From Chersky-840 sp035532735 (lineage in GTDB: Bacteria > Actinomycetota > Acidimicrobiia > Acidimicrobiales > UBA8190), in contig DATKQM010000005.1 in NCBI GenBank assembly GCA_035532735.1, positions 1 to 20,700 of the forward strand: a DNA stretch of 20,700 nt, read 5' to 3'. Both the position numbers and the translations under genes were made by a program. Under the pieces are notes generated by a model. It was not told where the DNA came from. It ran no database searches and was given only the letters and a program-made list of their open reading frames with translations. Positions 13,414 to 20,230 of the stretch are shown in pieces (position 1 is the first letter of the stretch; each line of letters begins with the position of its first letter).

Positions 13414-13419
13414 ATGTTA
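13414..13419 (-). promoter_or_regulatory. -10 box TAACAT for the leaderless CoA-ester lyase gene
   Basis: On the minus strand TAACAT ends 7 nt before ATG 13406. It overlaps the alternative ATG at 13415, which would therefore lie upstream of the transcript. This decides the start in favour of 13406. Confidence 0.5.
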
Positions 13420-13497
13420 TCGGTGCCCTCTCCCCAACCTCCACGGGCCTCGAGCCTTTCGCCGTGCGCCCGTCCCGGGCCCGCCTACCGGTGTGCG

Positions 13498-14733
13498 CTA
13501 CGCCGCCAGGTCGTCGGGGACGAGCTGCTCGCTCAGGAGCTCGGCGAAGCGGTTGGGGTCGTCGGCCACGAACCGACGGCACAGCCGCAGACCGTCGACG
13601 TAACAGGTGATGTAGGCGCGCCACGTGGGGTGGAGCAAGAACTCCACCGCCTTGGCGGCTCGGGCTCTCGGGAGCAGCGCCCAGCGGGCCACCTCGTCGA
13701 TGACGGTCTCGGGATCTGCACCGTCGGCATGGAGCCGCCACGCCGCATTGGCTCGGACCGCGCCGAGGGCCTCACTGGCCTCGGACACGGCCGCGATGAC
13801 CTCGGCGTCGTACCGGATGCCCAGGGGATGAAGATGCTCGGCCACGACCGGTTCGGGTCTCGGACCCAGCACCACCTCGAGGCCGAGATCGGCCAGACCT
13901 TCGGCGATGAGGCACTGGGGAGTGCCCACGAGGAAGATGGTCTCTTCGAGCCAATGCCGGCGCCGCACCAGTCCGACTTCCTTACGGCAGTGTTCGGTGT
14001 GATGTCCTGGATAGGCCTCGTGCGCGACGAGGTGCGCCAACGACGTCGACAGGACGGGCAGATCGGTGTTGACCGACACCCGGGAACGCAATCCGCCCAG
14101 ATACGTGTTGAAGCCCGACCAGGGCTTGTCGGTGACGAGCTCGAACTCGATGTGCTCACCGTCGGGCAACCCGAACAGACGCTGCGTCCGCTCGCGCAGG
14201 TCCTGGGCCAGTGAGCCGATGGCGGCGGGAAGACGGTCGACGGGCACGGCGTGTGATTCCCGCCATGCGATGAGGCGCTCTCCGATCGGCCCCGAACCGG
14301 GGACCGCCTCGTCGAGTCGACGGTGCGCGGCCGCCAGCTCGTCGTCGGGGACGGGCCGGGGCCGTACCCCGTAACACAACTCGACTTCCTCCTCGTACCC
14401 GATGGTCTCGCCCGCCAGGCGGCGCGCCGTGGTGAGCAGTCCCAGTGTCTGGGCCCGAAGCCACCGCCGGCGTCGGGCGCTGCCGGACTCGGGGACCGAC
14501 TCGGCGCCGACGTCGCCTCCGAGGGGTGTCCCGCCGTCTAAATCGGCGATCAGGGCTCGGCCGTCTTCGACCAGGCGATGCGGATCCAACACCGGCGCCG
14601 CGGCCACCCGCTCGGCGAGCGTCGGCGGGCCGTAGTAGGCGTCGACCAATCCGTCGATGTGACGGCCCGTCTCGAGACCCAACAGGAGGTACCGGCCCAC
14701 CGCACCGCCGCCCTCGTCAAAGCTCAGAGTCAC
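13498..14733 (-). CDS. DUF885-like putative zinc metallopeptidase (HEAYPGHH)
   Basis: The 411-aa helical protein has the zincin-like motif HEAYPGHHTEH (His238, Glu239, His243/244) and a downstream Glu278 in IAEGLADLGLE, the arrangement seen in DUF885-type predicted peptidases. Upstream, YLLLGLETGRHIDGLVDAYYGPP (about 16-38) and TYLGGLRSRVSVNTDLPV are also characteristic. There is no signal peptide, so a cytosolic carboxypeptidase-like activity is likely but unproven. An extended frame starts at 14772. GTG 14733 is chosen instead because it overlaps the TGA of the dienelactone hydrolase gene (GTGA), an efficient coupling arrangement also used elsewhere in this window, and the protein then begins MTLSFDEGGG. 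The gene ends about 90 bp before the lyase start. Confidence 0.75.
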   Translation of the reverse strand: MTLSFDEGGGAVGRYLLLGLETGRHIDGLVDAYYGPPTLAERVAAAPVLDPHRLVEDGRALIADLDGGTPLGGDVGAESVPESGSARRRRWLRAQTLGLLTTARRLAGETIGYEEEVELCYGVRPRPVPDDELAAAHRRLDEAVPGSGPIGERLIAWRESHAVPVDRLPAAIGSLAQDLRERTQRLFGLPDGEHIEFELVTDKPWSGFNTYLGGLRSRVSVNTDLPVLSTSLAHLVAHEAYPGHHTEHCRKEVGLVRRRHWLEETIFLVGTPQCLIAEGLADLGLEVVLGPRPEPVVAEHLHPLGIRYDAEVIAAVSEASEALGAVRANAAWRLHADGADPETVIDEVARWALLPRARAAKAVEFLLHPTWRAYITCYVDGLRLCRRFVADDPNRFAELLSEQLVPDDLAA

Positions 14734-15410
14734 CCGAGGCGGCTGTGAAAGAAGTCGACCGTGCGCGTCCACGCCGTCGCTGACGCACCGGCGTCGTGCA
14801 CCTCGGGCCGGGTGTCGTTGAAGAAGGCGTGCTCGGTGTCGTCATAGACGTGGAACTCGGCCACCTTGCCCAACCGGTGCAGCTGGTCTTCGAGTGCTCG
14901 GGCCGCCTCCGGCGAGAAGTACTCATCGTTGCCCGCCACATGGACGAGCACAGCCGCGGAGAGCTTCGAGAAGTCGGGCTGGGCGTCGGGCCAGGGAATC
15001 AGCCCGTAGAACGACACACACGCGGCCACGGCATCGGGACGCTGTGTGGCGAGCACGAGGGCAAGACCGCCGCCCATGCAGAACCCGACCACGCCGACCT
15101 TGTCGCCCGACGCCCGCCTCACGACCTCGTCGACAGCCCCCGACATGTCCTTGGCGGCCCGGTCGAGTGCCAAGGCCATCATCTCCTTGCCGGCTTCGTC
15201 GGGCTCGGAGACTTTGGTTCCCCGGTACAGGTCCGGAGCAAGTGCGACGAAACCCGCCGCCGCGAACCTGTCGCAGACGTCCTCGATGTGCGGCACGAGG
15301 CCCCACCATTCCTGGATCACGATCACACCGGGGCCTCCGCCTTTCGGCGGCACCGCCAGATACCCCTGACCCTCTGACCCGTTGCTCGGAAACTTGATCA
15401 TCTCGCCCAT
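14730..15410 (-). CDS. Dienelactone hydrolase family protein
   Basis: The 226-aa alpha/beta hydrolase has the DLH set: QEWWGLVPHIEDVCDRFA (early Glu), APDLYRG, Cys111 in GFCMGGGLAL, Asp162 in GNDEYFSPEAA and His194 in DDTEHAFFND. The Cys-Asp-His triad with the upstream Glu is diagnostic. Dienelactone hydrolases open dienelactones to maleylacetate in chloroaromatic degradation, but most genomic homologues have unknown ester or lactone substrates, and no aromatic pathway genes are visible here. ATG 15410 has TAGGGT 8 nt upstream (possible leaderless start); ATG 15401 is an alternative. The stop overlaps the GTG of the metallopeptidase gene, so the pair is cotranscribed. Confidence 0.88.
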   Translation of the reverse strand: MGEMIKFPSNGSEGQGYLAVPPKGGGPGVIVIQEWWGLVPHIEDVCDRFAAAGFVALAPDLYRGTKVSEPDEAGKEMMALALDRAAKDMSGAVDEVVRRASGDKVGVVGFCMGGGLALVLATQRPDAVAACVSFYGLIPWPDAQPDFSKLSAAVLVHVAGNDEYFSPEAARALEDQLHRLGKVAEFHVYDDTEHAFFNDTRPEVHDAGASATAWTRTVDFFHSRLG

Positions 15411-15418
15411 GGGCGCCG

Positions 15419-15424
15419 ACCCTA
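15419..15424 (-). promoter_or_regulatory. -10 box TAGGGT for the dienelactone hydrolase gene
   Basis: TAGGGT on the minus strand ends 8 nt before ATG 15410. It is the same hexamer as at the RmlC-like gene. The AGGG within it could alternatively act as a Shine-Dalgarno sequence, 9 nt from the start. Confidence 0.4.
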
Positions 15425-15454
15425 TACATCACCGACGTCGATCGTCGATCAACC

Positions 15455-16108
15455 TCACCAACGCGCCAAAAGCTCTCCGGGCTCGGGACAGTCGCTCGAG
15501 GCGAGAGCGACCGCCACATCCTGGATGCCGACCGGGCCCGCCACGCGCACGATCCCGTCGAGACCTACCACCACGCCGGATCGGGCGTGGTGAGACCCGT
15601 CGATCCGCCTGACCATGGCCTCCCAGAGCCTGGGCGGCATCACCCGTCCGACTCCGCCCTCGGCCCACACCGGCACTCCGACGGCACGGGCCGCCTCGAT
15701 CAGGCCGATGTCATCGGCGTCGAGGACCACTCCTCGGGGGCCGATGGCGTCGACCTCCACGACCACGACATCGGCGCTAGCGACATCCCCCACGCCTCCG
15801 TGACGGACCATCCGGGTCTCGCTCCCCAGGCCTTCGTGCAGGAGATCGGACGTCGGATCGGCCTCGAGCAGGTCGACACAGCGCTCCGCCTCCTCGGCGG
15901 CATCTCCCGCCGTGAGTATGCGGGCGGTCACCCACCACAACGGTCCGCAGCCGGGATGGCGGTCGAGCAGTCGCCGACAGGCGGGCAGGACGGCCGAACC
16001 TTCGTGCAACGCCAGGTCACCGAGCGCCCACGCCGCCTCGGCGGCCAACACCGCGGGCGGCGCCCATCCCGCGCGCGCCACGTACCGCAGCCTCTCGATG
16101 GGATGCAC
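15455..16108 (-). CDS. Conserved hypothetical protein with eIF2B/MtnA-like segment
   Basis: I do not recognise a named family. The 217-aa product (GTG 16108) has an Ala-rich helical first half (residues 1-80, with LLDRHPGCGPLWWVTARIL). Its second half holds ADVVVVEVDAIGPRGVVL (112-129) followed by ADDIGLIEAARAVGVPVWAE (131-150). This resembles the nucleotide/sugar-binding strand-helix of eIF2B subunits and methylthioribose-1-phosphate isomerase, where 'DVVLVGADAI-GxNG' precedes 'A..HGVPFYV'. The protein is much shorter than those families (300 or more residues), so it is either a truncated relative or a chance resemblance. The extended frame to 16279 is rejected because GTG 16108 has TAGCGT 7 nt upstream (leaderless). 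The gene stands alone, 45 bp upstream of the dienelactone hydrolase gene. Confidence 0.65.
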   Translation of the reverse strand: MHPIERLRYVARAGWAPPAVLAAEAAWALGDLALHEGSAVLPACRRLLDRHPGCGPLWWVTARILTAGDAAEEAERCVDLLEADPTSDLLHEGLGSETRMVRHGGVGDVASADVVVVEVDAIGPRGVVLDADDIGLIEAARAVGVPVWAEGGVGRVMPPRLWEAMVRRIDGSHHARSGVVVGLDGIVRVAGPVGIQDVAVALASSDCPEPGELLARW

Positions 16109-16115
16109 AGCAACG

Positions 16116-16121
16116 ACGCTA
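16116..16121 (-). promoter_or_regulatory. -10 box TAGCGT for the leaderless eIF2B-like gene
   Basis: TAGCGT on the minus strand ends 7 nt before GTG 16108. The same hexamer occurs upstream of the methyltransferase and SDR genes. No Shine-Dalgarno sequence is present. Confidence 0.5.
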
Positions 16122-16157
16122 CTGGCGCCACCACAGCACGACGACGCCACCTCGCTC

Positions 16158-16176
16158 GCGCCGATTGGCGCCGATT
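16158..16176. repeat. Direct repeat GCGCCGATT x2, 10-bp period
   Basis: GCGCCGATT occurs at 16158-16166 and 16168-16176, one helical turn apart, in the spacer between the divergent eIF2B-like and NlpC/P60 genes. GCGCC-GATT-GGCGC within it also forms a small dyad. It is a possible regulator binding site. No known motif was recognised. Confidence 0.4.
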
Positions 16177-16209
16177 CGCGCTCGGCTGAGCACGAACCTC
16201 GACAAATGC

Positions 16210-16238
16210 TTGCCCCGCTGACCTGCAATTGATAGACA
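16210..16238 (+). promoter_or_regulatory. Candidate promoter for the NlpC/P60 gene
   Basis: TTGCCC (16210-16215) and TAGACA (16233-16238) are separated by 17 bp, a vegetative sigma-type arrangement. Transcription would begin only a few bases before GTG 16249. A short GGGG (16240-16243) gives a weak ribosome binding site. Confidence 0.4.
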
Positions 16239-16248
16239 CGGGGCTGTT

Positions 16249-17379
16249 GTGACTTGCCTCGAGCAGTACTCGAAGGCACGGTCGGGTCGGCGGGCCCGGC
16301 GGTCCCCCCGACGCAGTCGAGCCGTTTCGGCGTTTGTCGCGCTCGTCTTCATGGCGGGACCGGCCCTGGCAACGACAAGGTCCGCTTCCGCCGACCAGCT
16401 GGAGAGCGCCCAGGCCCAAGCGGCCCAGATCGCGGCGCAGATCCAGGCCCAAGGTGCCCAGCTCGCCACGCTCTCGGAGCAGTACGACCAGGACCAGATC
16501 CGGGTCCAGCAACTCGAGCAGCAGGTGAGCCAGACCCAGGCGCAGATCGCCCGGACCAAGACACAGGTGGGCTCGGCTCGCGCCGACCTCCAGCATTTGG
16601 CGATCCAGAACTACACAACGGGGAATTCGAACGACAACCTCGACCAGCTGTTCGCGCCCGGTGGAGAGCGGGCCGCCGCCGTCCAGGAATACCAACAGGT
16701 GGCGAGCCAGAGCGTGTCAGGGGCGATCGACCGCCTGAACCAGTCCGAGAGCGTCCTGAACGCGCAGCAGAGCGCGCTCGAGACGACACAGTCCCAGGCT
16801 CGTACGACCCTTGCCGCGGCGCAGACCGCCAAACAGGGCGCACAGTCCGCGCTCGCCGACCAACAGGCGACTCTTTCGAAGCTCAAGGGTCACATCGCCA
16901 CGTTGGTAGCCCAGCGCCAAGCCGCCGAGGCTGCGGCACAGGCGGCGGCCTTCCAAGCACGTGTCGCCGCCGCGCACCGATTGAGTGACAACGGAGGCCT
17001 CCGCAATGTCCCCGCCGTCCCCGGTGGAGGGGGAGCCGAAGCAGTCGCCGCGGCCGAGTCCCAAATCGGCGTCCCCTATGTCTGGGCCGGTGCCTCACCG
17101 GGCGCCGGTTTCGATTGCTCGGGGCTCACCATGTGGGCGTGGGCGCACGCCGGGGTCTCGCTCTCTCATTCCGCCGCGGACCAGTACGCCGAGCTGACCC
17201 ACGTCTCGTTGTCAGACCTCCAGCCCGGTGACCTGCTCTTCTATCGCGAAGGCAACACCATCGGGCACGTGACGATGTATGTGGGCCCAGGCGAGATGGT
17301 CCAAGCGATGGAGACCGGAACCAACATCCAGATCACCGGGATCTGGACGAGCGGGCTCGTCGGCGCCGGACGCCCCTGA
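16249..17379 (+). CDS. Secreted NlpC/P60 peptidoglycan endopeptidase with coiled-coil N-terminus
   Basis: The 376-aa protein has a twin-basic N-terminus and a hydrophobic segment (SAFVALVFMAGPALA, about 27-41) with likely signal cleavage after RSASA48. A long Gln/Ala-rich coiled coil follows (about 49-235, including QVSQTQAQIARTKTQ). A short linker with PAVPGGGGAE leads to a C-terminal NlpC/P60 domain (about 262-376). The domain starts AAESQIGVPYVWAGASPGAGFDCSGL, with catalytic Cys290, His340 in IGHVTMYVGPGEMV, and a conserved LQPGDLLFY. This is the architecture of RipA/CwlO-like D,L-endopeptidases that cut peptide stems in the wall during division or growth; the coiled coil is often autoinhibitory or bound by FtsEX. 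The start is GTG 16249. The gene is convergent with the SDR gene (36-bp gap). Confidence 0.9.
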   Translation: MTCLEQYSKARSGRRARRSPRRSRAVSAFVALVFMAGPALATTRSASADQLESAQAQAAQIAAQIQAQGAQLATLSEQYDQDQIRVQQLEQQVSQTQAQIARTKTQVGSARADLQHLAIQNYTTGNSNDNLDQLFAPGGERAAAVQEYQQVASQSVSGAIDRLNQSESVLNAQQSALETTQSQARTTLAAAQTAKQGAQSALADQQATLSKLKGHIATLVAQRQAAEAAAQAAAFQARVAAAHRLSDNGGLRNVPAVPGGGGAEAVAAAESQIGVPYVWAGASPGAGFDCSGLTMWAWAHAGVSLSHSAADQYAELTHVSLSDLQPGDLLFYREGNTIGHVTMYVGPGEMVQAMETGTNIQITGIWTSGLVGAGRP

Positions 17380-17415
17380 CCGTCACCTCGACAGACACGC
17401 CGGTGCGGTATTGCT

Positions 17416-18231
17416 TCAGCCTGGAGGCTTGGGCGCGGTGGGGCTGGTGTCGGCCAGCCACTCGGGGGGGATCCTTCCCTCCACCCCCGGCGCACGAGGG
17501 CCGGGGGGGCGACCGAAGCGATAGGCGACGGCTTCTCGCCCGAGCTGGACGACCATCGCCTGGCCGGTCTCTGATCCGAGGACGCAACCGAGGACCGCTT
17601 CGGCCACGTCCTCGGGCGCGATCAGGGGGAACCCGACCCCGGCCAGGCTGTCGCGGATCTGGCCGTCGATGAGCGGTGTGTCCACGAGGCCCGGGCAGAT
17701 GGCGTTGATCGTGATGTGGTGCTCGATGAGGCGCGGCGCCACCGAGCGGACGAAACCCACCACCGCGTGCTTGGTCAGGGTGTACATCGGATCGCCGGAG
17801 AAGGCCACGATGCCCGCCAACGACGACGTCGCCACCACCGCTCCCCCGCCGCGCGCCACGAGCTCGGGCACGACGGCCCGGGTGCCGAACACGATGCCGT
17901 CGACATTCACCGACATGATCCGTCGGTACTGCTCGTCGGTCACCTTCGTGATGTCCTCCTCGCCGGTGGTGACTCCGGCATTGAGATACGCGATGTCGAC
18001 TCCACCCAACGGGCGTGCCGCGTCGAGGATCCGGGGCCAGTCATCGACGTTGCCGACATCGGCCTGGACCGCCACACCGCCGAGCTCGGCCGCGGCGGTC
18101 TGTGCTCCCGCGCCGTTGGCGTCGACCACGACCACAGTGGCGCCCTCGGCATGGAGCCTCCTGCTGCTAGCGAGGCCGATCCCCGAGGCACCGCCCGTCA
18201 CGATGGCGATCTTGCCCTCAAGCGCTCCCAT
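17416..18231 (-). CDS. Short-chain dehydrogenase/reductase (SDR)
   Basis: The 271-aa classical SDR has the cofactor motif TGGASGIG (12-19), VVVVDANG at the end of beta 2 (an Asp there favours NAD(H) over NADP(H)), LNAG in place of NNAG, and a Ser137-Tyr150-x3-Lys154 catalytic set in SSLAG and YTLTK. AICPGLVDTPL follows. The substrate is unknown; it is probably a hydroxyacyl or alcohol. ATG 18231 has GGAGG 5 nt upstream; an open frame further upstream is not used. The C-terminal 45 residues are Pro/Arg-rich and extend beyond a usual SDR. A TAGCGT -10 box (18286-18281) implies a leader of about 40 nt. It is monocistronic and divergent from the lgt-like gene. Confidence 0.9.
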   Translation of the reverse strand: MGALEGKIAIVTGGASGIGLASSRRLHAEGATVVVVDANGAGAQTAAAELGGVAVQADVGNVDDWPRILDAARPLGGVDIAYLNAGVTTGEEDITKVTDEQYRRIMSVNVDGIVFGTRAVVPELVARGGGAVVATSSLAGIVAFSGDPMYTLTKHAVVGFVRSVAPRLIEHHITINAICPGLVDTPLIDGQIRDSLAGVGFPLIAPEDVAEAVLGCVLGSETGQAMVVQLGREAVAYRFGRPPGPRAPGVEGRIPPEWLADTSPTAPKPPG

Positions 18232-18280
18232 CCCACCCTCCCCGATGCAGACCCGCCGACCACGACGGGATGCGGCGCCG

Positions 18281-18286
18281 ACGCTA
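18281..18286 (-). promoter_or_regulatory. -10 box TAGCGT for the SDR gene
   Basis: TAGCGT on the minus strand lies about 50 nt upstream of ATG 18231. Unlike the leaderless genes here, this gene has a clear GGAGG ribosome binding site, so a leader of about 40 nt fits. The hexamer is identical to those at 10170 and 16121. Confidence 0.4.
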
Positions 18287-18368
18287 ATAGGGGGCCTTTG
18301 AGCGCGTCGAACAGGGCCCCAGCAGTTCCGCCGGCGGTGCGCGACGAGGGAACCCGGACCGTCGGGGC

Positions 18369-18374
18369 TACGCT
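18369..18374 (+). promoter_or_regulatory. Possible -10 box TACGCT for the lgt-like gene
   Basis: TACGCT lies 47 bp upstream of GTG 18422. The leader then passes through a GGGCCC-rich self-complementary stretch (about 18387-18403) that could fold. No convincing -35 box is visible. Confidence 0.3.
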
Positions 18375-18421
18375 GAGCGGGGTGGGGGCCCGCGGGGCCC
18401 GCCCGTGTCGCGAGGACCGCC

Positions 18422-19297
18422 GTGAAGCCCATCCCCGTCGCCTTCCACCTCGGACCGCTGCCCATCGTCATCCACACCTACGGCATCGGGCTGGCCATCA
18501 CCTTCTGGTTGGCGTACCGGTACTTCGAGCGTCGGCTGCGGTCCAACGGATACCCGACCGAGTGGTTCACGGGTGTCTTCATCTGGATCGTGATCGCTTC
18601 GGTCGTCGGCGCCCGTCTCTTGCACGTCCTGGCGAACTTCTCGACGTACAAGGCCGACCCGGGTCAGATCCTCCAGGTGTGGCAGGGCGGGCTCTCGTCG
18701 TTCGGAGGTCTGTTGGGCGGCGTCCCCACGGGTTTGATCCTCGCCCGCCGTCGCTGTCCCGAGCTCTCGATCATGCGGGCCCTCGACATCGTGGCCCCCG
18801 TGCTCATGGCGGCCTGGGGCGTGGGGCGTCTGCTCGGTCCCCAGTTGATGGTGGCGGGAGGTGGACATCCAACCCATGAGTGGTTCGGCATGTACTACGC
18901 CGGCCAGGTCGGCAAACGCCTCCCGGTGCCGATCCTCCAAGCCATCGACAGCTTCATCATCTTCGGAGTGCTCTTGCTGATCGAGCGTTACTACCGCGAC
19001 CGTCCTGTCGGGTTCGTCCTCGCCGCCACCATGGCGCTGTGGGGGCTCACTCGCTTCTACGAGGAGCGCCTCTGGCTCGGGGAGATCGGCCATCTGGGCT
19101 CGGTGCTCGTCCAGATCGCGGGCCTGGTCTTGTTCGTGGCCGGCCTCATCGTGATGGTCATCCTGCGTCGTCGCCAACGCTCTGGTGCATCACCACCGGC
19201 CCACGACGACACCGAAGCCCGAGACGACACCGAGGAAACCGTGCTCACCGGCACGGGGACGGCCACCCGCAGCGAGATCCCACCTTCTCCGACCTGA
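18422..19297 (+). CDS. lgt: Prolipoprotein diacylglyceryl transferase-like protein (Lgt), divergent
   Basis: The 291-aa membrane protein has about seven hydrophobic segments. Lgt transfers diacylglycerol from phosphatidylglycerol to the lipobox Cys of prolipoproteins in the cytoplasmic membrane. Matching blocks are HTYGIGLAITFWLAYRY (18-34, with Tyr20), GARLLHVLANF (63-73), DPGQILQVWQGGLSSFGG (79-96), AAWGVGRLLG (130-139) and LWGLTRFYEERLWLG (206-220, Arg211). The signature is altered. The His of the usual GGxSxHGG is Phe94, and the GRxxN signature reads Arg136-Leu-Leu-Gly139, losing the conserved Asn. A 40-residue hydrophilic, Asp/Glu/Thr-rich tail ends the protein. GTG 18422 is preceded by GAGGA with 6 nt spacing. 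It may be a second, specialised or inactive Lgt. It is convergent with the next gene (5-bp gap). Confidence 0.82.
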   Translation: MKPIPVAFHLGPLPIVIHTYGIGLAITFWLAYRYFERRLRSNGYPTEWFTGVFIWIVIASVVGARLLHVLANFSTYKADPGQILQVWQGGLSSFGGLLGGVPTGLILARRRCPELSIMRALDIVAPVLMAAWGVGRLLGPQLMVAGGGHPTHEWFGMYYAGQVGKRLPVPILQAIDSFIIFGVLLLIERYYRDRPVGFVLAATMALWGLTRFYEERLWLGEIGHLGSVLVQIAGLVLFVAGLIVMVILRRRQRSGASPPAHDDTEARDDTEETVLTGTGTATRSEIPPSPT

Positions 19298-19302
19298 GTG
19301 GT

Positions 19303-20127
19303 CTACCGAGGAGCCGGCGACGACCCCTCGACAGACAGGGGCGATCGACCGTTGCCGGGAGGCCCGGCGAAGGCCTGGGCGATCGAGAGCCATTGTTGGG
19401 CCACCGGCCCGCGCACCGTCAGATCCGTGTCGGCCAGATGGCGGCGCTGGGTCACGACGAGACAGAAATCGAGTGCCGTACCGGAGACGAGCTCGGACGA
19501 CGCGCCCATGTCCCATTCCCAACGCTCTCCCGAGGGCCCCGTCAGCGCCACGGCCACGGGCTCGGGACGCACCTCCAGCCCGTGGACGACGTACGAGAAG
19601 GGCCGGGCCCGCACTCCGAGATGGGCGATGTGGCGAAGACGTGAAGTCGGTACCCGGGTGACGCCCAGGGCGTCGGCCACATCCTGGCCATGGGCCCAGG
19701 TCTCCATGAGGCGCGCCGAGACGAACGAGAGTGCCCCCATGGGGGGACCGAACCAGGGGACGCGATCATGGGCGTCGAGGCCGTCGGCCGCGCCCGCCAT
19801 GGCCCGTCGAGCGCCCTGCCACCACGCCAGCACGGCCCGGCCCTCCAGAGCCCGACCACGGGCCAGGTGCTCGGCCATGGGATCGCCTTCGGCCGCCAAC
19901 GCAGCTTCGGCCAAGGTCGTGAAGGCGGTCGGATCGAGGATCGCCATCTTCGCGGCGTCGTCGAAGAACGCCAGATGGCTGACCTGGTCACGAACGGCCC
20001 ACCCGTCCGCCGGCGTCATGGTTCCCCACGAGGCTTCGTCGAGGCCTACGAGCAGGCCTTCGAGATCGGCGTGCTCGGCCTCGAGGTCGGCGAGCAGTCC
20101 CCGCAGGGTGGTCGGTTCGGGCGCCAT
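19303..20127 (-). CDS. TIGR03084 family metal-binding protein (DinB/MDMPI fold)
   Basis: The 274-aa protein starts with a four-helix DinB-like mycothiol-dependent maleylpyruvate isomerase (MDMPI) domain: ADGWAVRDQVSHLAFFDDAAK with His51, then LMETWAHGQDVADALG with Glu142 and His146 as the likely metal site. RLRHIAHLGVRARPFSY, LDFCLVVTQRRHLADTDL and QWLSIAQAFAGPPG follow in the order typical of TIGR03084. Members occur mostly in actinobacteria. Their reaction is not established, although relatives use mycothiol or a similar thiol. ATG 20127 has TAACGT 9 nt upstream, slightly long for a leaderless start. It is divergent from the MarR gene, whose palindromic operator lies in the shared 103-bp spacer, so joint control is plausible. 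Confidence 0.87.
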   Translation of the reverse strand: MAPEPTTLRGLLADLEAEHADLEGLLVGLDEASWGTMTPADGWAVRDQVSHLAFFDDAAKMAILDPTAFTTLAEAALAAEGDPMAEHLARGRALEGRAVLAWWQGARRAMAGAADGLDAHDRVPWFGPPMGALSFVSARLMETWAHGQDVADALGVTRVPTSRLRHIAHLGVRARPFSYVVHGLEVRPEPVAVALTGPSGERWEWDMGASSELVSGTALDFCLVVTQRRHLADTDLTVRGPVAQQWLSIAQAFAGPPGNGRSPLSVEGSSPAPR

Positions 20128-20185
20128 CGATCACCCACGTTACGAGAGCCGGAACCATCCACCTGGGGATTTTTCGGGATTCCGC

Positions 20186-20207
20186 AGTAATTGCGAGCGC
20201 AATTACT
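20186..20207. promoter_or_regulatory. 22-bp palindromic operator, probable MarR binding site
   Basis: AGTAATTGCG (20186-20195) and CGCAATTACT (20198-20207) are perfect 10-bp inverted arms around AG. The site is strikingly AT-rich for this genome. MarR proteins typically bind dyads with TTGC/GCAA half-sites, as here. It lies 23 bp upstream of the MarR start codon and overlaps where the -35 region should be, and it is about 59 bp upstream of the divergent TIGR03084 start. Confidence 0.7.
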
Positions 20208-20218
20208 AGCTGGTCCGG

Positions 20219-20224
20219 TACGCT
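20219..20224 (+). promoter_or_regulatory. -10 box TACGCT for the leaderless marR gene
   Basis: TACGCT ends 6 nt before ATG 20231, with no Shine-Dalgarno sequence between. The palindrome at 20186-20207 lies 11 bp upstream, so a bound repressor would block polymerase at this promoter. Confidence 0.55.
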
Positions 20225-20230
20225 GGACTT

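Noticed and set aside
16109..16248. A c-di-AMP (ydaO-type) riboswitch, often found upstream of actinobacterial NlpC/P60 genes
   Set aside because: The spacer is only 140 nt, lacks the conserved GGGGAA-type core, and the promoter lies about 10 nt before the start codon, leaving no leader for an aptamer.
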